From Variovorax sp. (GTDB lineage Bacteria; Pseudomonadota; Gammaproteobacteria; Burkholderiales; Burkholderiaceae_C), in assembly GCA_017744285.1 (NCBI GenBank), contig JAGIBP010000004.1, positions 1 through 64,000 on the forward strand: DNA of 64,000 bases, written 5' to 3'. Positions within the stretch are counted from its first letter, which is position 1. Each line of letters opens with the position of its first letter. Below are positions 7,629 to 15,836 of this stretch, piece after piece. Made by a program: the position numbers and the translations under genes. The notes under the pieces were generated by a model. The model was not told the origin of the DNA. It ran no database searches and worked only from the letters and a program-made list of their open reading frames with translations.

Positions 7629-9023
7629 CTACCCTCGCGAATCCGCCGATTCGATGACCTTGGCCATGCGCAACACGGTCGCATCTTCGTACCGCGGCGC
7701 CACCACCTGCAAGCCGACCGGAAGCCCACGCACGAGTCCGGCCGGCACCGAGCATGCGGGAACGCCACAGTAGTTGAACAGTGGCGTGAAGGCCGCGTGA
7801 CCGCGTGGCCCGGCCGGCCGGCCGCCGATGAGCGCAGGGCCGAGCTGGTCCCGCGGCCATGCCGTCACCGGCGCGCTCGGACTCAGCAGCACGTCGTACC
7901 GTTCGAAGAAGCGCCCCAGCGCATGACCGATGCGTTCACGCAGGCGCAGCGCACGTGCAATGTCCGCCGGCGTACAGCGCGCCCCCGCTTCGATCTGCAT
8001 CACGAGGTTGGGATCGATGCGGTCGCGCTCCGACGCCAGCCGCTCGCCGTACAGCGCGTGAAGCCCGGCCTGCTGAAGCGCGAGCAGGGGGTACTCGCGA
8101 GCCTCCGGTGGCCATGCGGGGTCGGCGTCGTCGATGTGCCAGCCTTCGGCGCGCAGTGCATCGACGCGCGACTGGAGTGCCGCGAGCACGTCGTCGTCGA
8201 TCGCGAAGTCGCAACCGAGCCGCGGACTCCAGGCAATGCGCAGCTCGCGCGGCGGCGCCGATAGCGGTGTGCCGGCTTCGAGGCCACTCGGAAGGGGGAC
8301 GCCGGCCGGATCACCTGCGTCGTAGGCGGCCAGCAGGTCGTAGACCCATGCGCAGTCGGTGACGTCGGTCGCGAGCACGCCGATGACCGAGAGGCCGTAG
8401 TTGGGCTCGGCGAAGCCCCACGGGTGGGGAATCGTTCCCGCGCTCGGCTTGAGCCCGACGAGCCCGCAATGTGCGGCGGGCCGTCGCGTGGACCCGCCCG
8501 CATCGGTGGCGAGCGCGAGCAGGCCCAGCCCGCTTGCAAGGGCCGACACCGCGCCGCCGGACGAGCCGCCGGGCGTGAGGGCCGGGTCCATGGGATGGCG
8601 TGTCGCGCCATAGATCAGGTTGCTCGTCACGCCCTTGCACGCGAACTCGGAGCAGTTGGTGATGCCGAGCACCACCGCCCCCAGCGCGCGCAGCCGCGCC
8701 ACGGCCCACGCATCGCGCGGCGCGACGAAGTCCTCGAACAGCAGCGAGCCCTGCGTGATGCGATAACCCTCGACCCAGAGGTTGTCCTTCACCGTGACCG
8801 GCACGCCGGCCAGCGGCAGCGCCTCGCCCGCGGCGAGTCGGCGATCGACATCGGCGGCTTCCCGCAGCACCCGCTCGGGATCGAACTGCACGATGGCGAG
8901 CAGGCCCGGATTCAGGGCCTCGACGCGGGCGATGAAGTGGCGCGCCGCCTCGACCGCGCCGAGCGCGCCGGCCGTGACCCGCGCCGCGAGCGCGCGCGCG
9001 GACAGCGTGTGCAACGCGCTCAT
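7629..9023 (-). CDS. Amidase (amidase signature family)
   Basis: A 464-residue amidase-signature hydrolase, usual length for the family. The Ser-cisSer-Lys triad is complete: K79 in VTVKDN, S154 in GGSSGG and the nucleophile S178 in DAGGSTRRPA, with the standard 24-residue spacing between the serines. It should hydrolyse a carbon-nitrogen amide bond of a small carboxamide or ureide. Its ATG at 9023 overlaps the previous stop as ATGA. It is last of four coupled genes, which suggests the final hydrolytic step of the route they encode. The substrate is unknown. Confidence 0.87.
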   Translation of the reverse strand: MSALHTLSARALAARVTAGALGAVEAARHFIARVEALNPGLLAIVQFDPERVLREAADVDRRLAAGEALPLAGVPVTVKDNLWVEGYRITQGSLLFEDFVAPRDAWAVARLRALGAVVLGITNCSEFACKGVTSNLIYGATRHPMDPALTPGGSSGGAVSALASGLGLLALATDAGGSTRRPAAHCGLVGLKPSAGTIPHPWGFAEPNYGLSVIGVLATDVTDCAWVYDLLAAYDAGDPAGVPLPSGLEAGTPLSAPPRELRIAWSPRLGCDFAIDDDVLAALQSRVDALRAEGWHIDDADPAWPPEAREYPLLALQQAGLHALYGERLASERDRIDPNLVMQIEAGARCTPADIARALRLRERIGHALGRFFERYDVLLSPSAPVTAWPRDQLGPALIGGRPAGPRGHAAFTPLFNYCGVPACSVPAGLVRGLPVGLQVVAPRYEDATVLRMAKVIESADSRG

Positions 9024-9772
9024 CGTGCGTGTCCTCCGGCGAAGAGCGCGGCGAGCGGTGCGGACACGTCCGTCACCTCGCGGCCGAGGATCGGCGCGAG
9101 GCTGCCGGCGCGTGCCGCGGGCAGCGCGAGGCGGTGCCGCACTTGCGCCAGCGCCACGGCGCAAGCCACCCCGTCGAGCAGCGGCACCGGGGCGCGCGGC
9201 TGTAGCGGCGCCGCCATCGACGCCATCGCGGCGCCGGCCAGCAGCACCGCTTCGGCGCCGTCGCACCGGACCAGCCGGTCGATGCCTTCGAGCACGCGGG
9301 CCTGCACGACGCCGGGCGTGGCGAAGGTCTCTTCGGGCGTGACGTCGATCGCCTCGACCCCGGCCAGCCGCGCGGTCATGCCGTGCTGCTCGACCAGTTC
9401 GCGGTAGAGCGGTGCCATGCGCGCACCGTAGGTCAGCACGCCGATGCGGCCGGCCAGCGTGGCGCCGACCAGGAGCCCGGCCTCGGTCATGCCGATGACC
9501 GGGATGTCGAGCAGCTCGCGGCAGGGCCACAAGGCGCTGTCCAGCGACACGCCGAGCACGATCGCGTCGACCTCGCCGGCATGCTGCGCGGCCAGTTCGA
9601 GCACCTCGTGCTGCGCGATCGCGTTCTCGGCCCGCGAGCCGATGATGGCGGGGCCGCGCCGTCCGGTCACGGCGATCAGCTCGGTGCCGGGGTGCGCGGC
9701 GGCGCGGGCGGCCGCCAGCACCGCATCGGTCACTGCCTGCGTGCGGTTGGGGTTGATCAGCAGCAGCTTCAT
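9020..9772 (-). CDS. Hydantoin/allantoin-racemase-like protein lacking both catalytic cysteines
   Basis: A 250-residue Asp/Glu/hydantoin racemase family protein that begins MKLLLINPNRTQAVTD. Both catalytic cysteine positions are changed (VLGVSLDSAL and LLAGAAMASM), as in the distant paralogue at 4925-5680. The family includes allantoin racemase HpxA, which is suggestive next to a PuuE-like gene, but HpxA-type chemistry needs the cysteines. It is coupled by ATGA overlaps to the deacetylase gene before it and the amidase after it. It may be an isomerase of another mechanism, a hydrolase or a binding protein. Confidence 0.75.
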   Translation of the reverse strand: MKLLLINPNRTQAVTDAVLAAARAAAHPGTELIAVTGRRGPAIIGSRAENAIAQHEVLELAAQHAGEVDAIVLGVSLDSALWPCRELLDIPVIGMTEAGLLVGATLAGRIGVLTYGARMAPLYRELVEQHGMTARLAGVEAIDVTPEETFATPGVVQARVLEGIDRLVRCDGAEAVLLAGAAMASMAAPLQPRAPVPLLDGVACAVALAQVRHRLALPAARAGSLAPILGREVTDVSAPLAALFAGGHAR

Positions 9773-10698
9773 GCGGCGCCCTTCATGGATGCGGGCGGCG
9801 GCACGTGTTCCAGCCAGTGGCGCGCGATCTGCTCGCGCGTCGCGAACCACACGCCTTCCCGATGCGCGATGCGGTCCACCAGCGCCTTCAGCCCGCCGAT
9901 GCGCCCGGGGCGGCCGATGATGCGGGTGTGCAGGCCGATGGACATCATGCGCGGCGCCTCGCGCGATTCGGCCAGCAGCCAGTCGAAGGCATCGCCGCAG
10001 TAGCGCGCGAAGTCGTCGGCGTGCACGAAGGCGTGGCTGTCGAAGAAGCGCATGTCGTTGGTGTCGAAGGCGTAGGGCAGCACCAGGTGCGGCTTGCCGC
10101 CCACGGCCTGGTAGTAGGGGAGGTCGTCGTTGTAGGCGTCGCTGTCGTAGAGAAAGCCGCCATGCTCCACCAGCAGCCGGCGCGTGTTGACGGATGCCGA
10201 CGACTTCGTGTGCCAGCCCACGGGCGGCCTGCCGCCCAGGCGCTCGATGGTGGCGACGCTGCGCGCGATGCGCGCTCGCTCTTCGTCCTCTGCGAGGCCG
10301 GCGTGCGACTCCCAGCGCCAGCCATGGCAGCAGATCTCGAAGCCGCGGCGCCGCGCGTCTTCGGCGAGCCACGGCGTGGCCTCCAGCGCGCGGGCGCAGC
10401 AGTTGAGCGTGAGCGGCACGCCCGCCTGCGCGAGCACGCGGGTGATGCGCGCGTAGCCGACGCGCGCGCCGTATTCGAAGTGGCTCTCCATGCACAGGTC
10501 CTGCGCGCCGCGCACCTCGTGGCTGACCTCGTGGTGCGCCTCGTTGCGCTCGTCGCCGGCACTGAGCGCGAACTCCGCGCCTTCCTCCACGTTGAGCACG
10601 AAGGAGACCGCGAGCCCGGCGCCGCCGGGCCAGCGCATGTCTGGCGCGGTGTCGCCGTAGCCGCGAAGGTCGCGCGGCAGGTAGTGGGTCGTGTTCAT
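9769..10698 (-). CDS. PuuE-like polysaccharide deacetylase-family allantoinase/amidohydrolase
   Basis: A 309-residue protein of the NodB/polysaccharide deacetylase fold, closest in features to PuuE, the cofactor-free allantoinase found in urate catabolism. Signs are RWPGGAGLAVSFVLNVEEGAE near residue 25, the FEICCHGWRWESH segment, and GWHTKSSASVNTRRLL. It should open a cyclic ureide or similar ring rather than act on sugars. Its ATG at 10698 overlaps the aminohydrolase stop as ATGA, and its own stop overlaps the racemase-like gene the same way. Allantoin is only one possible substrate. Confidence 0.8.
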   Translation of the reverse strand: MNTTHYLPRDLRGYGDTAPDMRWPGGAGLAVSFVLNVEEGAEFALSAGDERNEAHHEVSHEVRGAQDLCMESHFEYGARVGYARITRVLAQAGVPLTLNCCARALEATPWLAEDARRRGFEICCHGWRWESHAGLAEDEERARIARSVATIERLGGRPPVGWHTKSSASVNTRRLLVEHGGFLYDSDAYNDDLPYYQAVGGKPHLVLPYAFDTNDMRFFDSHAFVHADDFARYCGDAFDWLLAESREAPRMMSIGLHTRIIGRPGRIGGLKALVDRIAHREGVWFATREQIARHWLEHVPPPASMKGAA

Positions 10699-12203
10699 GC
10701 GAGTCGGGCCTTGTAGGTGTCGGGTGCGATCGGCGTGGCCAGCCCCTGCCGGTGGATCCGCTCCACCGCCTCCAGCACCGGCGCCATGTCGGCCTCGGCG
10801 CGCGCGAAGCGGGGCAGCAGGTCGGCGAACTCGTGCTCGATCTCGGCGAGCAGCGCGGCCTCGTCGATGCGCGCGAGGCGGCCGCCCCGGATGGCGATCT
10901 CGCCATCGACCATCGAGAAGTCCAGCCCCGCGCCGCGCTCGCCGTAGACGAGCTGGCGCACGGGATCGTTCATCGGCGTGAAGGTGATGCTGTCGGTCCT
11001 GTAGGCGACGAGGTCGGCCGTGGCGCCCACGCGCAGGCTGCCCAGCCGGTCGCCGAAGCCCAGGGCCCGGGCGCCGGCGCGCGTGCCCGCGTGCAGCGCT
11101 TCCTGTGCGCTGAGCCAGCGCGAGTGGTCGTCGCCGCGGATCTTCGACAGCGCCGCGGCGCTGCCCAGCACATTGAGCATGTTGACCGTCACCGTCGAGC
11201 AGGAACCGTCCGAACCCAGGCTGACGTTGACGCCGGCCTCCAGCAGTTCGCGCACCGGCTGCACGCCCGAGCCCAGCAGCAGGTTGCTCCACGGGTTGTG
11301 CTGCGCGGTCGTGCCGGTGCGGGCCAGGGCCTCGATCTCGCGCGGGTTGAGCCACACCGCGTGGATCAGGCTCGTCGCCGGCTTCAGGAAGCCGATGCGG
11401 TCGAGGTACTCCACGATGGGGCAGCCATAGAAGAGCTGGCCGGTCACCACCTGCAGGCGCGTCTCCTGCACATGGGTGATCACCGGCAGCGCCAGGTCGT
11501 CGGCCAGCGCGCGCACCTCGCGCAAGAAGGGCTCGGTACAGCGCTGCGGCGCCGACGCGGACACCAGCACGCCCACGCGGCGGCTCGCGGGATGGCGGCT
11601 TCGCGCCAGCTCGCGCACCAGCGCGAGGCAGTCGGCGGGCGCGGGCCGGGGCGCGTTGCGAAGCTCGGCGGCGAGCTCCGGCGCGACCAGCGATTCGACG
11701 AAGGGGAAGTTGTCGACGATGGGCTTGTCCATCATCGCAAAGCCGACCAGCGCGCGGATGCCCGCGTCGTCGTAGGCCTGCAGGCTGGCCTCGATGCGTT
11801 CGCGGTCGATCGCGCCGCCGAGGGCCATGTCGTCGACCATCGTGGTGCAGCCGGTGCGCAGCGATTCGATGGCGCCGATCAGCGTGCACAGGTAGGCCTG
11901 GCGCGGCGTGAGCGGCACCGGCATGCGCGTTCGCACCAGATGCATCCACAGTTCCAGCGGCAGGTTCTCGGTGCGCCCGCGCTGGAAGTGCTCGTGCGAA
12001 TGCTGGTGCCCGTTGACGAGCCCGGGCACCAGCAGGCGGTTGCGCAGCTCGATCACCTCGTCGGCGCCCGCGAAGGTGCCCGCGGGCTCGATCGCCGCGA
12101 TGCGATCGCCCTCGACCAGCACGTCGAGCGGGCGCGGATCGTACGTGTGGCCGTCGCCCACGAGGGCCCGGGCGTGGCGCAGCAGGGTGCGCTTCTTGCT
12201 CAT
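10695..12203 (-). CDS. Amidohydrolase-superfamily aminohydrolase (AtzB/TrzN/guanine-deaminase-like)
   Basis: A 502-residue metal-dependent hydrolase of the cyclic-amidine aminohydrolase group. The N-terminal metal ligands H66 and H68 are in NGHQHSHEH, later ligands are in VITHVQE and LIHAVWLN, and the catalytic Asp is in LGSDGSCS. Relatives remove amino groups or chloride from triazines, purines and pterins. It is first of four genes joined by 4-base overlaps, so it probably acts first on the imported heterocycle. GGAG precedes the ATG at 12203. It is divergent from a deaminase gene with only 32 bases between the starts. Confidence 0.82.
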   Translation of the reverse strand: MSKKRTLLRHARALVGDGHTYDPRPLDVLVEGDRIAAIEPAGTFAGADEVIELRNRLLVPGLVNGHQHSHEHFQRGRTENLPLELWMHLVRTRMPVPLTPRQAYLCTLIGAIESLRTGCTTMVDDMALGGAIDRERIEASLQAYDDAGIRALVGFAMMDKPIVDNFPFVESLVAPELAAELRNAPRPAPADCLALVRELARSRHPASRRVGVLVSASAPQRCTEPFLREVRALADDLALPVITHVQETRLQVVTGQLFYGCPIVEYLDRIGFLKPATSLIHAVWLNPREIEALARTGTTAQHNPWSNLLLGSGVQPVRELLEAGVNVSLGSDGSCSTVTVNMLNVLGSAAALSKIRGDDHSRWLSAQEALHAGTRAGARALGFGDRLGSLRVGATADLVAYRTDSITFTPMNDPVRQLVYGERGAGLDFSMVDGEIAIRGGRLARIDEAALLAEIEHEFADLLPRFARAEADMAPVLEAVERIHRQGLATPIAPDTYKARLA

Positions 12204-12235
12204 GAGAATGCTCCGTGATCGAAGAAAGGAAAGAT

Positions 12236-12721
12236 GTGACCCACGACACCGAGGACACCGAGGACGCGCGCTGGATGCGCATCGCGCTCGACGAGGCGAC
12301 CCAGGCCTTCGAGCGCGGCGACTGGCCGACCGGCGCGGTGCTCGTGCAAGGCGGCCGCCTGCTCGCGCGCGGGCAGAACCGGCAGGTGACGCGCGGCGAG
12401 CCCACGGCGCACGCGGAGACCGACGTGCTGCAGGCCGCGTTCGCCGCGCACGGCGCCGATGCGGCACGGGGCGCGACGCTCTACTGCACCATGGAGCCGT
12501 GCCCCATGTGCGCCGGCGCGCTCAAGCTCGCGGGGGTGCGCACGCTCGTGCTGGCGCTGCGCCACGCGACGCTGCGCCGCACCGATCTCGGTCGCTACAG
12601 CTTCGAGGCCTTCTGCGCCCTGACCGGCTACGACGTCGAGCTGCGCCAGGACGTGCTGGAGGCCGACTACCTCGCGCTGCGGCTGCGCTGGGGCCGCGAC
12701 CCGGTCGCGCCCGCGCGCTGA
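12236..12721 (+). CDS. Cytidine-deaminase-fold nucleoside/guanine deaminase
   Basis: A 161-residue zinc deaminase with the two hallmarks HAE (zinc ligand and proton-shuttle Glu) and PCPMC (two zinc-binding cysteines). The family includes guanine deaminase GuaD, tRNA-adenosine deaminase TadA and related base deaminases. Divergent pairing with a purine/triazine-type aminohydrolase favours a free-base substrate over tRNA. A GTG at 12215 could also be used; I prefer the GTG at 12236 because AAGGA lies 5 bases before it. The gene is convergent with the polyamine-type importer operon, 17 bases away. Confidence 0.8.
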   Translation: MTHDTEDTEDARWMRIALDEATQAFERGDWPTGAVLVQGGRLLARGQNRQVTRGEPTAHAETDVLQAAFAAHGADAARGATLYCTMEPCPMCAGALKLAGVRTLVLALRHATLRRTDLGRYSFEAFCALTGYDVELRQDVLEADYLALRLRWGRDPVAPAR

Positions 12722-12738
12722 GCCGGCGGCACGCGGCC

Positions 12739-13617
12739 TCATCGCATGTGGCGGGAGATGCCCGCCACCCGTTCCATCACCACCATCAGCGCGACCGTGG
12801 CGGCCACCAGCACGCCCGAGACGGCCGCGGCGCGCACATCGAGGTTCGATTCGATGATGTGCCACATGCGGATCGGCAGCACCTCGCTGCGCGCGTCCGA
12901 CAGGAAGAGCGACACCGCCACGTTGTCGAAGGAGTACATGAAGCCGATGAACGCGCCGGCCGCGACGCCGGGCGCCACGAGCGGCAGCGTGACGGTGCGA
13001 AAGGCATGCAGGGCCGACGCGCCGAGCGAATGCGCGCTCTCCAGCAGCGCGCCGTCCATCTGCGAGAGACTGGCCGAGGTGGTGCGCATCACGTAGGGCG
13101 CGGTGATCGCGATGTGGCCGAGCACCAGCGTGGCGAACGACAGGCCCGTGCCCGCGAGGTTGAACAGCATCAGCAGCGACAGCCCGATGGCCAGCGCCGG
13201 CAGCATCAGCGGCGAAAGGAACACCGCTTCGGCCGCGCGCGCCCAGGCTTCGCGCCGGCGCGCGAGCGCCAGCGCGGCGGGCACGGCCAGCACGATCGAG
13301 ATCGCCGTGGCCGTGGCGGCAAGCTCCAGCGAGAGCACGAAGGCCTCGATCAGCTCGGGCGAGTCGTTCCACAGCGCCTCGTACCAGCGCGTGGAGTAGC
13401 CCGGCGGAGGGAACTTCAGCGAGTAGCCGCTGGTGAAGGAGGTGATGACGACGATCACCGTGGGCGCGAGCAGCAGCACCGCGGCGAGCACGCCGAGCAG
13501 CCCGATGACGAGCTGGAACGACAGCCGCTCCGCGCGCCCGCCGAGGCGGGCCTGGGCCGCGGGTCGCGCCGCTGCGGAGCGCGGCACGGGCGTGCCGGAA
13601 ATGAACGAGTCAGGCAT
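12739..13617 (-). CDS. ABC transporter permease, PotC-like
   Basis: A 292-residue inner-membrane permease with about six transmembrane segments and the EAA-type loop (LLESAHSLGASALHAFRTVTLP, about residues 200-220). It is the second permease of a spermidine/putrescine-type importer. Its ATG at 13617 lies 8 bases inside the end of the PotB-like gene. It is last in the minus-strand operon of ATPase, PotB-like and PotC-like. Family membership does not fix the ligand; amidines, amino acids and other amines are also carried by such systems. Confidence 0.87.
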   Translation of the reverse strand: MPDSFISGTPVPRSAAARPAAQARLGGRAERLSFQLVIGLLGVLAAVLLLAPTVIVVITSFTSGYSLKFPPPGYSTRWYEALWNDSPELIEAFVLSLELAATATAISIVLAVPAALALARRREAWARAAEAVFLSPLMLPALAIGLSLLMLFNLAGTGLSFATLVLGHIAITAPYVMRTTSASLSQMDGALLESAHSLGASALHAFRTVTLPLVAPGVAAGAFIGFMYSFDNVAVSLFLSDARSEVLPIRMWHIIESNLDVRAAAVSGVLVAATVALMVVMERVAGISRHMR

Positions 13618-14467
13618 GCACGAACCCCTTGCTGCGCCGGCCGAGCGCGTTGATGGCGGCCACCACGCCCAGCACGCACACCAGCAGCAGGATGGCGATC
13701 GCGGCGGCGAAGGGGTAGTTGCCGGCCTGGATGGCCTGCTGGTACATGTAGAAGGGCATGAACATCTGCTGCCCGCCGCCCACCAGGGTCTGCGTGACGA
13801 AGGCGCTCACGCTGGAGGCGAACACGAGCAGGCTGCCGGCCAGGAGGCCCGGCATCGACAGCGGCAGCGTCACCTGCGTGAAGGTGCGCCAGTGCCCCGC
13901 GCCCAGCGCGAGCGAAGCCTGCCGCAGGTTGGCGTCGAGCGTCGACAGCGCGGTGATGAGCGGCAGCACCATCAGCGGCAGCTCGATCTGCGCCAGCGCC
14001 ACCACGACGGCGCCCGGCGTGTAGAGCAGCTTGAGCGGGTCGGCGACGAGGCCCAGGTCGATCAGCACGCTGTTGACGATGCCCTGGCGGCCCAGGATGA
14101 CGACCCACGCGAAGGTGCGCACCACCGAGCTGGTCAGGAGCGGCAGCAGCACCAGCAGCAGGAGCACACCCTGCCAACGCGGCGGCGTGAGCGTATACAG
14201 GTAGGCGAGCGGAAAGCCCAGCAGCAGCGCCAGCAGGGTCACGCGCAGGCCCAGCCAGAGCGTGTTGCCCAGGACGCCGAGGTTGAAGCCGTCGCCGAGG
14301 AACTTGAAGTACTGGGCAAGGCCGAAGCCGGTCATCTCCGGCGTGGCGTGCAGGCTCACGTAGGCGAGCAGCAGCATCGGCGCGAAGACGAACACGACGA
14401 AGAAGAGCGCCAGCGGCAGCCCGAGGGCCAGCGGTGGCGAGAGACGGGGAGCGGTGGGAGCGGCCAT
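13610..14467 (-). CDS. ABC transporter permease, PotB-like
   Basis: A 285-residue inner-membrane permease with about six transmembrane segments (first at about 15-37) and the cytoplasmic coupling loop RQASLALGAGHWRTFTQVTLP around residue 185. It pairs with the PotC-like permease, whose start it overlaps by 8 bases. It starts 3 bases after the ATPase gene. Together with the ATPase at 14471 and the binding protein at 15837 it forms a spermidine/putrescine-family importer. Confidence 0.87.
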   Translation of the reverse strand: MAAPTAPRLSPPLALGLPLALFFVVFVFAPMLLLAYVSLHATPEMTGFGLAQYFKFLGDGFNLGVLGNTLWLGLRVTLLALLLGFPLAYLYTLTPPRWQGVLLLLVLLPLLTSSVVRTFAWVVILGRQGIVNSVLIDLGLVADPLKLLYTPGAVVVALAQIELPLMVLPLITALSTLDANLRQASLALGAGHWRTFTQVTLPLSMPGLLAGSLLVFASSVSAFVTQTLVGGGQQMFMPFYMYQQAIQAGNYPFAAAIAILLLVCVLGVVAAINALGRRSKGFVHA

Positions 14468-14470
14468 GGC

Positions 14471-15562
14471 TCAACCCACGAAAACGCTCGCCGGCGAGCC
14501 CTGGCGCAGCCGCAGGCCGACCGCGTCCCCGGCGCCGAAGCGCGGCTGCTCGGCGGTGCGCGGCTGCGTCACCTTGACCGTCCCGCCGCCGGCCAGGCGC
14601 AGCTCGTACACCAGCGACGGCCCCAGCGGCAGCACCATCTCGACGGTGGCGGGCACCGCGTCCGCGCCGGCCGGCGAGAGCGCCAGGTGCTCGGGGCGCG
14701 TCGCCAGCACCACGGCGCCCGCGCGCGAGCAGGGCGCCGCCTGCGCGAGCGCGACGCTCCCGCCGCCTTCGCAGTCCACCCGCCAGCCCTCGTCCGCCTG
14801 CCGCGCGAGCCGGCCCGGCAGCAGGTTGGCCGTGCCGATGAAGGTCGCGACGAACAGGCTCGCGGGCCGGTCGTAGATGGTCTCGGGCGTGTCGAACTGC
14901 TCCACGCGGCCGGCATGCATCACCGCGATGCGGTCGGCCATCGACATGGCTTCTTCCTGGTCATGGGTGACCAGGAGCGTGGTGATGCCGAGTTCGCGCT
15001 GGATGCGGCGGATCTCGATCTGCATGTCCAGCCGCAGGTTCTTGTCGAGCGCGGCGAAGGGTTCGTCCAGCAGCAGCACGCGGGGCCGCACGGCCAGCGT
15101 GCGCGCCAGCGCCACGCGCTGCTGCTGTCCGCCCGAGAGCTCGCGCGGATAGCGCTTGCCGAAGGCCGACATCTGCACCATCGACAGCATCTCGGCGGCC
15201 GTGGCCCGCGCTGGGGCCGCTGCGACGCCGCGCGCGCGCAGGCCATAGGCCACGTTGGCCTCCACCGTCATGTGGGGAAAGAGGGCATAGCTCTGGAAGA
15301 CGATGCCGGCGCCCCGCTCGTTGGTGGGCAGGGCATCGACCGCTTCGCCGCCGATGCGCACCGTGCCGCCGCTCTGTCGCATCAGCCCGGCGACGATGCG
15401 CAGCAGCGTGGTCTTGCCGCAGCCGCTGGGGCCGAGCAGCGCGACCAGCTCGCCGGCGCGGATCTGCAGCGAGACCGACTCGACCGCCACCGCGCCCGCA
15501 TAGCGGTGGTGGATCTGGTCCAGCTCGACGGCCACGCTGGAGGCGGGGAATGAAGGGGGCAT
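14471..15562 (-). CDS. ABC transporter ATP-binding protein, PotA-like
   Basis: A 363-residue ATPase. The catalytic domain (about residues 15-240) has Walker A GPSGCGKTT, Q-loop FQSYALFPHM, signature LSGGQQQRVA, Walker B VLLLDEPFAALD and the H-loop VTHDQEEAM. A C-terminal TOBE/OB region follows, as in PotA, UgpC and FbpC. I chose the ATG at 15562, preceded by AGGAA; an ATG at 15592 lacks a ribosome binding site. It heads the operon that continues into the two permeases and is divergent from the matching binding protein. Confidence 0.88.
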   Translation of the reverse strand: MPPSFPASSVAVELDQIHHRYAGAVAVESVSLQIRAGELVALLGPSGCGKTTLLRIVAGLMRQSGGTVRIGGEAVDALPTNERGAGIVFQSYALFPHMTVEANVAYGLRARGVAAAPARATAAEMLSMVQMSAFGKRYPRELSGGQQQRVALARTLAVRPRVLLLDEPFAALDKNLRLDMQIEIRRIQRELGITTLLVTHDQEEAMSMADRIAVMHAGRVEQFDTPETIYDRPASLFVATFIGTANLLPGRLARQADEGWRVDCEGGGSVALAQAAPCSRAGAVVLATRPEHLALSPAGADAVPATVEMVLPLGPSLVYELRLAGGGTVKVTQPRTAEQPRFGAGDAVGLRLRQGSPASVFVG

Positions 15563-15836
15563 TCGCGGATTCCTGTGATGGGTGCCGGCCATGGGTGCCG
15601 TGCGCTCCTCCTCTCAAGATCCATGCCACGCCGCTGTCGCCAATCAGGAAAGGAATTGGATACAAGTCGATTCGATGAATGTGCACAAGGTGGTGCGCGG
15701 GAATCCAAGTTGGAGCGCGCCGCCCCCGAAAACGGGGCATGGAACTGGATACGGACGCCCTGGCGCGGGCGGCGGCCATTGGCACGGAGCTTGCGCCGGG
15801 GCTGCCATCCACCACTCCTTCCGCAAAGGAACCACC
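15563..15836. promoter_or_regulatory. Divergent control region with a TTGGATACAA site
   Basis: This 274-base gap separates the start of the importer operon (minus) from its binding-protein gene (plus). It holds one exact TTGGATACAA at 15656-15665, the motif repeated at three other places downstream, and a weaker GGATAC at 15747-15752. The GntR regulator at 16964 is the likely reader, so both arms could be controlled together. AAAGGA at 15825-15830 is the ribosome binding site of the plus-strand gene. Confidence 0.55.

Noticed and set aside
9769..12405. A single 878-codon frame over the deacetylase and aminohydrolase
   Set aside because: Only the last 309 codons encode a protein-like sequence; the rest is a shadow of the aminohydrolase gene, which is well supported in another frame.
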